Of a stretch of 64,000 nucleotides of DNA, positions 55,462 through 64,000 are shown in pieces (within the stretch, counting starts at the first letter, position 1; the number at the start of each line of letters is the position of its first letter). The position numbers and the translations under genes were made by a program. The DNA is from Clostridia bacterium (GTDB lineage Bacteria; Bacillota; Clostridia; UBA1381; UBA9506): contig JAFQBK010000016.1 in NCBI GenBank assembly GCA_017399695.1, forward strand, positions 1 to 64,000. Reading direction: 5' to 3'. Under the pieces are notes generated by a model, which worked only from the letters and a program-made list of their open reading frames with translations, did no database searches and was not told where the DNA came from.

Positions 55462-56502
55462 ATGAAAAATGAAATGAAACAAGCGGTTAAAATCGGAGCA
55501 ATTTATTCAGGGGCAGTGATTGGCGCCGGCTTTGCATCGGGTCAGGAGCTGTTGTTATTTTTTGCGCGCTTTGGCATCCGCGGTGCTTGGGGCCTGGTGC
55601 TTGCAGGAATTTTGTTTATTTTGCTTGCTGTAATGATTTTATCTGCAGGGAAACAGCGAGCAAATGGTGATTTTAAGACCTATATCAGACAGATTTTTGG
55701 AACAAATTTAGCAGAGGTTTATTATTTGATTATTCAGATTTTTATGGCAGTTTCATTCTGTGTGATGATTTCGGGCAGCGATGCATTATTCTGCGAACAA
55801 TTTGGATTTCCTAAAGGGGTAGGAGCGTTGCTTTCTGCTTTGTTTTGTTTTTTTATCTTACAAAAAGGCGCAAACTGCTTAGCAATTACAAATTTAATCT
55901 TAGTTCCATTGATGACTGTTGGGATGATTTTAGTTTGCGTGTGGTTTTTACTGATGCAGACCGAGCCGGTATGGTTTTCCGGTACAGACCTTAGAGGGAA
56001 TATTTTTCTTTCGGCAATTTTATATGTCAGTTATAATATGATGACGGCTGCGGCGGTTTTGGTACCCATCAGCAAAACAGCAAGTTGTAAAAAGACGGCA
56101 ATGCTCGGCGGCGCACTTGGCGGTGGCTTGTTGATTCTGCTTGCCGTTTTGGTGTTTGTAGTGTTAGTATTTGCGCAAAATATGATGTTTCTCGGAGAAA
56201 TGCCGATTCTTAGGGTATCGCAAACACTCGGGATGTGGGTTTCTGTATTGTATGCAGTAGTGCTTTTAATGGCGATGATGACTACTGCAGTAGCAAACGG
56301 TTTTTCTGTGATGGAGCACTTTACCGCTAAAGGCGGAAACCGCCGGCTTTATGCCGTACTTCTGTGTTTAGCGTCAGTCCTTGCGGCAAAAATCCCTTTT
56401 TCAAAAATGCTGGATACATGCTATACCTTTTTTGGTTGTTTGGGGATTTGCTTTTTGAGCGCTGTGGTGTACGATTGGTTTAGAAATCGAAAATTTAAAT
56501 AA
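55462..56502 (+). CDS. YkvI-family membrane transporter
   Basis: The 346-residue protein has about ten membrane segments and the YkvI N-terminus (GAIYSGAVIGAGFASGQELLLFF). The family belongs to the amino-acid-transporter-like superfamily; substrates are unknown. It is divergent from the hisD-like operon and shares its regulatory gap. Confidence 0.8.
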   Translation: MKNEMKQAVKIGAIYSGAVIGAGFASGQELLLFFARFGIRGAWGLVLAGILFILLAVMILSAGKQRANGDFKTYIRQIFGTNLAEVYYLIIQIFMAVSFCVMISGSDALFCEQFGFPKGVGALLSALFCFFILQKGANCLAITNLILVPLMTVGMILVCVWFLLMQTEPVWFSGTDLRGNIFLSAILYVSYNMMTAAAVLVPISKTASCKKTAMLGGALGGGLLILLAVLVFVVLVFAQNMMFLGEMPILRVSQTLGMWVSVLYAVVLLMAMMTTAVANGFSVMEHFTAKGGNRRLYAVLLCLASVLAAKIPFSKMLDTCYTFFGCLGICFLSAVVYDWFRNRKFK

Positions 56503-56517
56503 GTTGTTGTTAGAAAG

Positions 56518-56566
56518 CAGGCAATTGTAGGCGCTCTTAAGAGGTGCAGACGATTGCCTGTTTTTT
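56518..56566 (+). terminator. terminator of transporter gene
   Basis: CAGGCAAT (56518-56525) pairs with ATTGCCTG (56553-56560), with an inner hairpin, followed by TTTTTT. Confidence 0.75.
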
Positions 56567-56607
56567 AAATATTGTTTTAAGCAATCGCATTTTCTTACGT
56601 TTCGGAT

Positions 56608-56961
56608 TCTCTCAATCAAAAGAAAAAGTGAGCAACACCTTGCGGTATTACTATTAGGACTCCCACAAAGGTTGACCTTTGTGGGAAGAAGGAGGAACAG
56701 TGGAGCAAGTGAGGATTTTTAAAATAAAAAATCGGAACAAGCGAAACTTGTTCCGACGTGGTCGGGATGACAGGATACAGCCGCTTCGCGTCTTACTTGC
56801 TTGTCCACCCAAACGCTACGCGTTTCGGTACCGGACGGCGCATCTTTTTGCGAAGAAACAGTCCGCTGGACTATTTCTTTTAACGCAAAAACCTTCTCAA
56901 GGTTCGAATCCTCTCAATCAAAAGAAAAAGCAAGCAATACCTAACGGCATTACTTGCTTTT
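56608..56961. repeat. tRNA-Pro-associated duplication region
   Basis: A block near 56608-56655 (CTCTCAATCAAAAGAAAAAG onward) recurs at 56911-56962, about 303 bases apart. The last 18 bases of tRNA-Pro including CCA recur at 56759-56776. A perfect palindrome (TCCCACAAAGGT and complement) lies near 56660-56685, and CGGAACAAG/CTTGTTCCG near 56742. No protein gene is credible here. Confidence 0.6.
56926..56961 (-). terminator. terminator of tRNA-Pro
   Basis: A 13-bp stem with one wobble (56926-56938 with 56949-56961) lies directly after the tRNA on the minus strand and runs into a T-rich tail. Confidence 0.75.
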
Positions 56962-57038
56962 TGGTCGGGATGACAGGATTCGAACCTGCGGCCCTCTGGT
57001 CCCAAACCAGATGCGCTACCAAGCTGCGCTACATCCCG
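56962..57038 (-). tRNA. tRNA-Pro (anticodon UGG)
   Basis: All arms pair: acceptor CGGGATG/CATCCCG, D arm GCGC, anticodon stem TCTGG/CCAGA with loop TTTGGGA, and T arm GCAGG/CCTGT with TTCGAAT. CCA is encoded, giving 77 bases. It has its own promoter. Confidence 0.96.
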
Positions 57039-57049
57039 AAGACCTTCAC

Positions 57050-57078
57050 ATTATATCACAAACAAAATGAAAAGGCAA
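57050..57078 (-). promoter_or_regulatory. promoter of tRNA-Pro
   Basis: On the minus strand TTGCCT, 17 bp, TGATATAAT (extended -10), about 12 bases before the tRNA. Confidence 0.8.
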
Positions 57079-57435
57079 TAGAAATTTTATGGATTTATAT
57101 TTTGCTTAAAAAGAAAGCGGAAACTTTTAAAATTAGACATGATAGTCACATTTTTTTGCTATTTCTTTCTCTATGGTCAGTGTAAAGGGGTTAAAAAGAA
57201 AACATGATTGTTAAGCTGTTCCGAGCTCTTAAGTCGCTGTTTTATTTGTAAAGGTATTTGCCTTTTTTAAAAAATGTAGAAAATAAAAAATGATAAGTCA
57301 TCGTTATCACATTTATAACAAGTTTACACAAAAAAACATATGCTTTTTGTAAAAAGTGGATTAAAAAATTTGTCCAAACAGGTAAAAATAATGCTAAAAT
57401 GTTAAATTTTTTCGGTAGATATCGCGGAAAAGGAA
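57079..57435. other. intergenic region before the two-component operon
   Basis: No credible gene is present. A 15-codon frame (57204-57251) with AAAGGGG upstream is followed by a short AAAGG/CCTTT hairpin and T run. The rest is AT-rich and probably carries control sites for the downstream system. Confidence 0.4.
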
Positions 57436-57444
57436 TGATATAAT
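57436..57444 (+). promoter_or_regulatory. extended -10 promoter for response regulator
   Basis: TGATATAAT at 57436-57444, 27 bases before the gene; no clear -35. Confidence 0.45.
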
Positions 57445-57471
57445 TTTATGTAGGATAAGAGGTGATGTCAA

Positions 57472-58992
57472 ATGAGCTTATTGCGCGCGATTGTTGTTGA
57501 AGATGAACGCAATATCAGAGAAGGGATTGGTACCTTTATCGAAACCGTTGCGACCGATTACGAAGTTGTCGGTCTTTTTTCTGATGGCGATGAAGCAATC
57601 GAATATCTGGAAAAAAATGAAGTGGATTTAGTGCTTACTGACATCAGAATGAGCCGTATTTCTGGCATTGAATTGGTAAAGTACCTTTATGAAAATCATC
57701 CGAGAACGCTGTCGGTGGTGCTCAGCGGTTACCGTGAATTCGAGTACGCCAAAAGCGCAATGGCATATCACGTATTCGACTATCTTTTAAAACCAGCCGA
57801 CTATGGAGAATTAGAGAAAATGCTCCAAAAAGCAGCGGAAGAAATCCGTCGGCGAAATCAGGAAAACGAATCCAATGCAAAACTCGAGGCGCTGCTTCCG
57901 GAGCTGCGTCGGGAATTCTTTATTTCTCTGCTCGCCGGGACTTTCAAGCAAACAGAAACCATAGCAGAAAAAGCGTCACTTTTGCAATTAGGGGCGAAGT
58001 TTATTGAGTCGAGTTGTAGTGTGATAGAGGTGTCACTTGTAGACTATGAAGACTTTTTCGAAAGTAAATGGAAATATGGCCGTGACAGTTTTCATAATGC
58101 AATAGAAAACCTGATTCTTACGAACCATTATGAAGCAGGCTGTAAGCTTTATTTTGTTGGGGATTATCATTATCAGACAGCTTGTATTTTTGCAAGCGTG
58201 GAAAACGCATCCAATCCGCAAGAGGCAGAGCACATTTTAGAAAAAGAATTAGACAAGCTGACAGTCTCGGCAAGACAGGTTATGTCCTGTGAATTGCAGT
58301 TTAGCGCGGGTAAAATATTTAAGAATCCTTTGGAACTAGCTCAAAACCGTTGCTTTACAGAAGAGGGAAGCTATGCTGACCGTGTCACGCTTCTAAAGAC
58401 ATATATTAGTATGAACAGTGAAGAAGAGGGTTTGTTACTTGCACGGAGTCTCTTTGATGAGATGAAAGGCAACACGCTTCCATATATTAAGGGCAGAGTG
58501 CTTGAAATTTTTCATACCCTCTGTGATGTGGATGAGGGGCAAAACTTTCCGGAAGAATCCGTGAATCGGATTATTCGGGCAGAGACTATGGAAGAAATTG
58601 AACGAGAATATCTCGGACAAATTACATTTATGATTAATTGCGCGCAAGCAGCGCAGGAATCGTCGCATAACCTGGTAATCAAACGTGCAAAGCAGTACAT
58701 AGAAAAGAATTTTGCCATGGATATTTCTCTTCAGGATGTGGCAGAACACGTGTATTTGAATCCAGTTTATTTTAGCAAATATTTCAAGGAGCACACGAAG
58801 AAAAATTTCAGTGACTATTTAGCAGATGTGCGTATCAATTTTGCGAAAAAAGAACTGGTTAACGGAAAGAAAATTGACGATGTATGCCGCCTGTCTGGTT
58901 ATCGTAATAGTAGCTATTTTTCTAAAATATTTAAAACAAGTACGGGGATGACACCGCGCGAATATCAAAGAATGAAAATAGGACGTGATTGA
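57472..58992 (+). CDS. YesN-type response regulator (receiver + AraC HTH)
   Basis: The 506-residue protein has a receiver domain (phosphate-accepting Asp in LVLTDIRMSRISG, about 54; signature lysine in LLKPADY). A middle linker domain follows, then a C-terminal AraC helix-turn-helix pair (DISLQDVAEHVYLNPVYFSKYFKEHT; GYRNSSYFSKIFKTSTGMTPREYQRM). YesN proteins control sugar ABC operons. GAGGTGATG lies upstream. The histidine kinase follows 3 bases later. Confidence 0.93.
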   Translation: MSLLRAIVVEDERNIREGIGTFIETVATDYEVVGLFSDGDEAIEYLEKNEVDLVLTDIRMSRISGIELVKYLYENHPRTLSVVLSGYREFEYAKSAMAYHVFDYLLKPADYGELEKMLQKAAEEIRRRNQENESNAKLEALLPELRREFFISLLAGTFKQTETIAEKASLLQLGAKFIESSCSVIEVSLVDYEDFFESKWKYGRDSFHNAIENLILTNHYEAGCKLYFVGDYHYQTACIFASVENASNPQEAEHILEKELDKLTVSARQVMSCELQFSAGKIFKNPLELAQNRCFTEEGSYADRVTLLKTYISMNSEEEGLLLARSLFDEMKGNTLPYIKGRVLEIFHTLCDVDEGQNFPEESVNRIIRAETMEEIEREYLGQITFMINCAQAAQESSHNLVIKRAKQYIEKNFAMDISLQDVAEHVYLNPVYFSKYFKEHTKKNFSDYLADVRINFAKKELVNGKKIDDVCRLSGYRNSSYFSKIFKTSTGMTPREYQRMKIGRD

Positions 58993-58995
58993 TTC

Positions 58996-60750
58996 ATGAT
59001 GCAGAAAAAGTCCTTATGGTATTTTGTCAAACGATTTAAAAGGAACAGTGTTTTCGTTAGAAATCTGCTCCTTTTTCTCGTTGTGCTTATGATACCTACG
59101 CTGATGTTCAGTTACTATTTAACAAATCAGACATCGGGACTTTTGCGGGAACAAAATGCAGATTCGAGCTTATCGGCTCTCGAACGTATTGCCGATGGTC
59201 TCAGAAATCAGTTGGCAGAAACAGAGTATATGACAACGCACGCCGGATTTCGCAGTGATGTACAACAGTTTGTTCTGTCTGCGCCGGAAGAGGGGGAGGC
59301 ATACGAAGGAAGTATTGTTGAATATCTGAACACCTATGTATCGGTTAAAAAATATGTGGACAGCTTATATGTGTATTCGATGAACACGGGAATGCTCGTT
59401 GATAACCATGGGCTGTACCATATTTCCGAATTTTCTGATATTTCATGGCTTGACCATGTGGTTCCGATGAAAGTCAATGATTCTTTGTTCATTGGTCGTA
59501 AAAAAGATGGAGGGTTCATGAACTGTATTACGGTGATTAAGCCTATCCACATTACACCGGACTATATGGCGGGAGTGGTTGTATGTAATATCAGCATCAA
59601 AGAAATTACAAAAATGTTTGGTGATATTGCCGGCATTGAAAATACATATATCGTACAAGATAACGGCAATCTGATTTACTGCAAAGACAGTAAGGCAATT
59701 AACAAAAGTGCACCGGAGGAAATTTTGTCTATTGTGGCACAGTCGGACAAAAAAACGTTAGTTGGTGAAAAGTACGGAATCTTCGGTGAGTGGCAGTATG
59801 TGTCCAAGGTTTCTGTCAAGGAATACGGAATGCACATTTTGTCTCTGACGCCGGAAAGCTATTATCAGGAAAGGGTCCAAAGCGTCCAAAACAGCATGCT
59901 TCTTTTTATGGGACTTCTTAGCTTAATTGCCATTGCAGGCGCCTGCTTCTTGGCATTCCGCTCGTTTGTGCCGATTCGAAGTATTTACGAAATTGTTAGC
60001 GATGAAACAGCGGCAGATGATATTGAGCAAATCAACGAATTTTTAATGATTGAAAGTAATATCAAGAAAAAACTTGCGCGAAATGAAGAGATGGATAGGG
60101 AGCTTAAGCTTCGGATAGAACTCTTAAAGAAGGCGCAGCTTACAGCGCTTCAGGCACAAATTAACCCGCATTTTCTATACAATACGCTGGATAACTTAAA
60201 TTGGATGGCATTTAAGGAAATCGGCGGAAAAAACCCGGTATCAGACGGTTTGGTTTCATTGTCCCTGCTTTTTTATGAAAGCGCAAAGGACGAACGTTAT
60301 GTAGTAACACTGGAGCAGGAACTGCAATTTGCGGAGCTTTACCTGAGCATTATTAAAATGCGGTATGGAGATATGGTTAAAACCAACATTTTTATTCCAC
60401 CGGAGCTTTATAACACGCCGATTGTGAAGATTTGCTTGCAGCCCCTCATAGAAAATGCCATTTATCACGGAATCAAACCAAAAGGCAACGGCGAAGTCAA
60501 TGTCATGGGAAGAATGCTTAAGGACGCTGTGGAGCTTACCGTCGAAGATGACGGTGTCGGAATGACAGAGGAAGAAATGGAACGCTTGAATCAAACCCTA
60601 CAGGAAGAATATGTTGGATACAGTGGGAGCATAGGTGTTCGAAATACCAATCAAAGAATCAAATTAGTATTCGGTGAAAATTACGGTGTTAAGGTGGAAA
60701 AATCTACCTCCGGAGGCTTAAAAATCGTCGTAATACTGCCAAAAAGTTAA
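58996..60750 (+). CDS. YesM-type sensor histidine kinase
   Basis: The 584-residue membrane kinase has two membrane segments (about 20-42 and 300-320) around an extracellular sensor domain. A HAMP-like linker follows, then the His_kinase motif QINPHFLYNTLDNL and an ATPase domain with VEDDGVGM. It phosphorylates the YesN partner. ATG at 58996 and 58999 are both possible. Confidence 0.93.
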   Translation: MMQKKSLWYFVKRFKRNSVFVRNLLLFLVVLMIPTLMFSYYLTNQTSGLLREQNADSSLSALERIADGLRNQLAETEYMTTHAGFRSDVQQFVLSAPEEGEAYEGSIVEYLNTYVSVKKYVDSLYVYSMNTGMLVDNHGLYHISEFSDISWLDHVVPMKVNDSLFIGRKKDGGFMNCITVIKPIHITPDYMAGVVVCNISIKEITKMFGDIAGIENTYIVQDNGNLIYCKDSKAINKSAPEEILSIVAQSDKKTLVGEKYGIFGEWQYVSKVSVKEYGMHILSLTPESYYQERVQSVQNSMLLFMGLLSLIAIAGACFLAFRSFVPIRSIYEIVSDETAADDIEQINEFLMIESNIKKKLARNEEMDRELKLRIELLKKAQLTALQAQINPHFLYNTLDNLNWMAFKEIGGKNPVSDGLVSLSLLFYESAKDERYVVTLEQELQFAELYLSIIKMRYGDMVKTNIFIPPELYNTPIVKICLQPLIENAIYHGIKPKGNGEVNVMGRMLKDAVELTVEDDGVGMTEEEMERLNQTLQEEYVGYSGSIGVRNTNQRIKLVFGENYGVKVEKSTSGGLKIVVILPKS

Positions 60751-60760
60751 TATCGTTATT

Positions 60761-60803
60761 GAAAGTTGAAATGTTGTCATATACATTTCAACTTTCTTAT
60801 TTT
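60761..60803 (+). terminator. intrinsic terminator after YesM gene
   Basis: A 13-bp perfect stem (60761-60773 with 60784-60796) is followed by TTATTTT. The ABC operon therefore probably has its own start. Confidence 0.75.
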
Positions 60804-60875
60804 ACAATATAATTAAGATATGATTACGGATTTTTTTGTTCGTATATTTTAACGCATGGAGGAATGGTGAATTTG

Positions 60876-61832
60876 ATGAAAAAAGAGGTTGCAAAAAACA
60901 CTTACAGCCTCCCGCGCAGTTCTGTACTTAGCGTGAGGACGTTCAAAAAGAATTGGGAGCTTTTATTGCTGGCCATGCCTGCAATTATTTACTTTATCGT
61001 ATTCTGTTATGCACCAATGGGAGGTGCAGTGATTGCGTTTAAGTATTATAACTACATTGACGGTATTTTCGGCAGCCGCTGGGTTGGATTTGATAACTTT
61101 AAGTATTTTTTCCTCTCCAACGATGCTTGGAGAATCACCCGAAACACGCTTTTATATAATGCGGCGTTTATTTGTCTTGATACGATTGTCGGCGTTGCAC
61201 TAGCACTTTTGCTGTACGAGGTAAAAAGCAGAAAGTGCATCAAGTATTATCAGACAACGATGATTCTGCCGCACTTTCTGTCTTGGGTTATCATCGGCTA
61301 CATATCCTATGCGCTCTTAAACCCGAGCTACGGTTTACTCAATCAGGTGATTGGAGCATTCGGCGGAGAGGGAATCGATTGGTACGCAACTCAAGGTGCA
61401 TGGCCGTTTATCTTGGTAATTTTCCAAATTTGGCAGTGCATCGGTTTGAAAACCATTATGTTTTACGCTTCGGTTATGGGTATTGACCAATCACTCTTTG
61501 AGGCGGCGAAAATTGACGGAGCAAATAAATGGCAGCAGATTAAATACATCACCCTGCCACATTTGGTATCGATCATTACGATTCTAACTATCTTAGCAAT
61601 CGGTGGCATCTTCCGCGGAGACTTCGGTCTGTTCTATCAGATTCCTCGCGATGTTGGCCTTTTGTATCCCGTAACGGACGTTATTGACACCTACATCTAC
61701 CGCGGTATGAAAAATGGTGACATTGGTGTCACCTCTGCAGTCGGTCTGTTCCAGTCTTTTGTTGGAATGGTGTTGGTGCTTTTGACCAATGCAGTTGTAA
61801 AGAAAATTAACCCTGACCACGCGCTGTTTTAG
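60876..61832 (+). CDS. sugar ABC transporter permease (LplB-like, CUT1)
   Basis: The roughly 318-residue protein has six membrane segments and the cytoplasmic EAA loop EAAKIDGANKWQQIKYITLPHL. The LplB-like sequence PAIIYFIVFCYAPMGGAVIAFK is typical of CUT1 oligosaccharide permeases. The start is uncertain: the ATG at 60864 abuts GGAGG, and TTG 60873 or ATG 60876 are better spaced. No ATP-binding gene is adjacent; a shared MsmK-type ATPase is usual. Confidence 0.92.
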   Translation: MKKEVAKNTYSLPRSSVLSVRTFKKNWELLLLAMPAIIYFIVFCYAPMGGAVIAFKYYNYIDGIFGSRWVGFDNFKYFFLSNDAWRITRNTLLYNAAFICLDTIVGVALALLLYEVKSRKCIKYYQTTMILPHFLSWVIIGYISYALLNPSYGLLNQVIGAFGGEGIDWYATQGAWPFILVIFQIWQCIGLKTIMFYASVMGIDQSLFEAAKIDGANKWQQIKYITLPHLVSIITILTILAIGGIFRGDFGLFYQIPRDVGLLYPVTDVIDTYIYRGMKNGDIGVTSAVGLFQSFVGMVLVLLTNAVVKKINPDHALF

Positions 61833-61843
61833 GAGGAAGCATT

Positions 61844-62737
61844 ATGGAAAAAAGATTTTCGGTTTCTAAAATTTTATTGAACGGATTTTTTATTCTGTTC
61901 TCTCTGTGCTTCCTGCTTCCATTTCTGTTGGTAGTATCGGTATCCTTTTCCTCGGAAGCATCCATTGAGGCTGTGGGCTATACATTACTTCCCTCAGAGT
62001 TTTCATTAGAGGGCTATTTGTATGTATTCCAGAATCCGCAACAGATTATCGACGCATACATTGTCACGGCATTTACAGCGTTTTTTGGTACGCTTTGTGC
62101 TCTGGTCGTAATGTCGATGGTGGCGTATTCACTTTCCAGACGTGACTTTGCATACCGTGGCGGATTGACATTGTTTATCTTTATTACAATGATTTTCTCC
62201 GGTGGTTTGGTTCCAAGCTATATTATTAATACACAGTACCTTGGTCTTGGTAATAACATATTAATTTATATTCTGCCAGGTCTTGCGAGTGCTTGGCATA
62301 TCGTAATTCTGCGAACCTTCTTCCAGGACTTGCCGATGGAATTGGTTGAGTCTGCAAAGCTTGACGGTGCAAGAGAAATTACGATTCTTTCGAGAATTAT
62401 TATTCCTTTGTCCAAACCGGTTTTAGCGACGGTTGGCCTTTTAATTCTCTTGGGTAGATGGAACGACTGGAACACATCACTCATTTATATTACGAACCAG
62501 AAACTTTACACCTTGCAGTATCTCTTACAGAGAATCCTGCGTGAGGTTGAATTTATTCAGGCGATGGCGAAAGAAATGCCAACCGGTATCAGCGCAGCGC
62601 AGATTGCGGGCGACCTCCCAACCGAGAGTATGCGTTTTGCGCTGGCCATCGTGGCAGCGGGACCGATGCTTGTCGTATTCCCGTTCTTCCAGAAATATTT
62701 CGTATCCGGACTGACGGTTGGTGCAGTAAAAGGCTGA
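61844..62737 (+). CDS. sugar ABC transporter permease (LplC-like, CUT1)
   Basis: The 297-residue second permease has six membrane segments and the EAA loop ESAKLDGAREITILSRIIIPLSKP. It starts after AGGAGGAAGC, 11 bases from the first permease, and pairs with it to form the channel. Confidence 0.92.
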   Translation: MEKRFSVSKILLNGFFILFSLCFLLPFLLVVSVSFSSEASIEAVGYTLLPSEFSLEGYLYVFQNPQQIIDAYIVTAFTAFFGTLCALVVMSMVAYSLSRRDFAYRGGLTLFIFITMIFSGGLVPSYIINTQYLGLGNNILIYILPGLASAWHIVILRTFFQDLPMELVESAKLDGAREITILSRIIIPLSKPVLATVGLLILLGRWNDWNTSLIYITNQKLYTLQYLLQRILREVEFIQAMAKEMPTGISAAQIAGDLPTESMRFALAIVAAGPMLVVFPFFQKYFVSGLTVGAVKG

Positions 62738-62817
62738 TGCCTTTACACCTTAACTTGTTGTTAAATGGGTAATCCAAATAACATATAAACTAAATTTAAG
62801 GAAAGAGGTTGAGAACT

Positions 62818-64000
62818 ATGAAACGATGGATTGCAGTAATCCTGTGTCTGGTGATGGCTCTTTCGCTGGTCGCCTGCGGCGGCGGAAGTGCAACGATTTC
62901 ATTGGACGATCCGAACGAAGAGGTAACTCTTAAATGGTTGTTCGGTGGTAGCAATGAACTTGCAGACGAGAATATGGTTTATGAAGAGTTTAATAAGCAG
63001 CTCCCGAATTACCTGCCAAACACGCAGGTGGAATTCGAAACCATTCCGTTTGCAGATTATGCTGAAAAATGGAAACTGCTTGCGGCATCCAGAGAAAAAT
63101 ACGATGTCGTATGGAACGGTTGGATGCTCGACTACCAGTCCGAGATTGCAAGAGGCTCATACATTGAACTGGATGCACTGGTTGATGAGTATGGTAAAGA
63201 TTTGAAGGCAGAGCTTCCGCAGTGGCTTTTGGATTGTAACCGTGTTGGTGGAAAGCTTTACAGTATTCCATGCTATCAGATGTCTTCTTTGCAGTACGGT
63301 GTTTATGTAAAGAAAGATGTTGCGGAAAAATATTTGGATATTGAAGCAGCACAGGCAATGATTAATAAGGGTACGGACTATACGGTGGAAGACTTTAAGG
63401 TTTGGGAGGACTTCCTCACAAAAGCTCAGGCAGCAGGCGAGTTAGGCAAGGGCGTATCTTATAGCTTCTTTGAATATATCATGGGATATCTTGGCTTACC
63501 GGAAGGCAGGGGTAAGTTCGAGTTTATGGGTGAAGGCAGCCGTTGTGCAGTCTTCTATGATGATGTTGAAAATATGAAGGTTTACGATGTAAACTTCGAT
63601 TTCCCGAACAATAATGCATACTACGACCTTACGGCAGATTGGTATCAGAAAGGCTTTATGAGAAAGGATATCATTTCTGTACAGGACAAAAAAGAGGATG
63701 AGGGCAAAAAGAATGGCAATATCCTCTGGTATGGTCAGGCATTTGCAGGCGAAGAAGAAAACTTTGCAAAGACGAACGGTTTTGAAGTTATTATTTTCCG
63801 TACACCGAACAGCCTGTTCATCGACCACGGTAACACCACCACGAATACCGCAATTGCTACGACTTCGGAGCATCCGGCACGTGCAATGATGCTGATTGAT
63901 TTGATGAACACCAAAAAGGGTGCAGATATCTATAACCTTTTAACCTATGGTCTTGAGGATGTACATTATAAGAAGGTATCCAATAACAGAATCGAGTGGT
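62818..64000 (+). CDS. extracellular solute-binding lipoprotein (LipO-like), partial
   Basis: The gene runs off the right edge; about 394 residues are visible. The lipoprotein signal ends in LVACGG, so the protein is lipid-anchored outside the cell. The mature region (TLKWLFGGSNELADENMVYEEFNKQL...DVVWNGWMLDYQSEIARGSYIELDALVDEYG) is a CUT1 family 1 binding protein of the LipO/DUF3502 type that delivers oligosaccharide to the two permeases. AGAGGTT precedes the ATG. Confidence 0.93.
   Translation, partial: MKRWIAVILCLVMALSLVACGGGSATISLDDPNEEVTLKWLFGGSNELADENMVYEEFNKQLPNYLPNTQVEFETIPFADYAEKWKLLAASREKYDVVWNGWMLDYQSEIARGSYIELDALVDEYGKDLKAELPQWLLDCNRVGGKLYSIPCYQMSSLQYGVYVKKDVAEKYLDIEAAQAMINKGTDYTVEDFKVWEDFLTKAQAAGELGKGVSYSFFEYIMGYLGLPEGRGKFEFMGEGSRCAVFYDDVENMKVYDVNFDFPNNNAYYDLTADWYQKGFMRKDIISVQDKKEDEGKKNGNILWYGQAFAGEEENFAKTNGFEVIIFRTPNSLFIDHGNTTTNTAIATTSEHPARAMMLIDLMNTKKGADIYNLLTYGLEDVHYKKVSNNRIEW

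Noticed and set aside
56679-57185. 168-codon + strand reading frame across the tRNA-Pro locus
   Set aside because: It runs antisense through tRNA-Pro; the GMTGFEPAALWSQTR stretch is the well-known false translation of that tRNA. No homologous protein features are present.
1-64000. CRISPR arrays, intact insertion sequences, prophage or rRNA genes
   Set aside because: I saw no regularly spaced repeats, transposase or phage structural genes, or rRNA sequence.

Overview
The window comes from a low-to-mid GC, endospore-forming member of the Bacillota, most likely class Clostridia. I cannot name the species. Spore-germination genes are the main evidence for spores: cwlJ-gerQ, sleB-ypeB, a SpoVB-like flippase and a stalk-domain SleB-type hydrolase. 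The Clostridia/Bacilli assignment also rests on conserved gene orders (yicC-remA-gmk-rpoZ; rplS-lepB-rbgA-rnhB-yraN; pyrK-pyrD; ymfF-ymfH), GGAGG-type ribosome sites, frequent TTG/GTG starts and consensus sigma-A promoters with 17-bp spacers.

Layout. 0-4.6 kb holds envelope proteins of unknown role and a PflX-like radical SAM protein. 4.8-21.3 kb is a long + strand housekeeping run: mnmG, yicC, remA, gmk, rpoZ, rimO, pgsA, a flippase, a DUF4340 protein, a MetH-like pseudoenzyme, recR, a P-loop/Asp23 fusion, trmN6, rsmI, a pair of M16 peptidase homologues and lgt. 21.3-34.7 kb has an M23 peptidase, a polysaccharide deacetylase, the rplS-lepB-rbgA-rnhB-yraN-dipeptidase block, an aminotransferase, pyrK-pyrD, pgi, thrC and prmA. 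34.8-40.2 kb has gerQ and cwlJ, a lipoprotein, a DUF1540 protein, typA, and lysA divergent from typA. 40.2-44.5 kb is a carbohydrate island (AraC regulator, unclassified glycosidase-like protein, PhnP-like metallohydrolase, AGE epimerase). 44.5-51.3 kb has ypeB, sleB, ychF, a truncated GDSL hydrolase beside palindromic debris, an Asp23 protein, proC, a YtxH-like microprotein and a stalk/SleB hydrolase. 51.3-55.1 kb is a tight minus-strand operon of a HisD-like and a HisB-like protein, a HAD phosphatase, a lone fumarase-type beta subunit and a DUF1858 protein. 55.1-57.4 kb has a DnaA-box-like cluster, a YkvI-type transporter and a tRNA-Pro with a nearby partial copy. 57.5-64 kb is a YesN/YesM two-component system with a CUT1 sugar ABC transporter, whose binding protein runs off the end of the window.

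The most unusual items are: (1) the HisD-like/HisB-like operon, in which both proteins have lost metal ligands and the neighbours do not belong to histidine synthesis; (2) a homocysteine-methyltransferase-like protein lacking all three zinc cysteines, just before recR; (3) a set of TTATCAACA 9-mers inside a perfect 12-bp inverted repeat, between two divergent genes and away from dnaA; and (4) repeat debris beside a truncated esterase and beside tRNA-Pro. All family assignments were made by eye from motifs. No database search was run.
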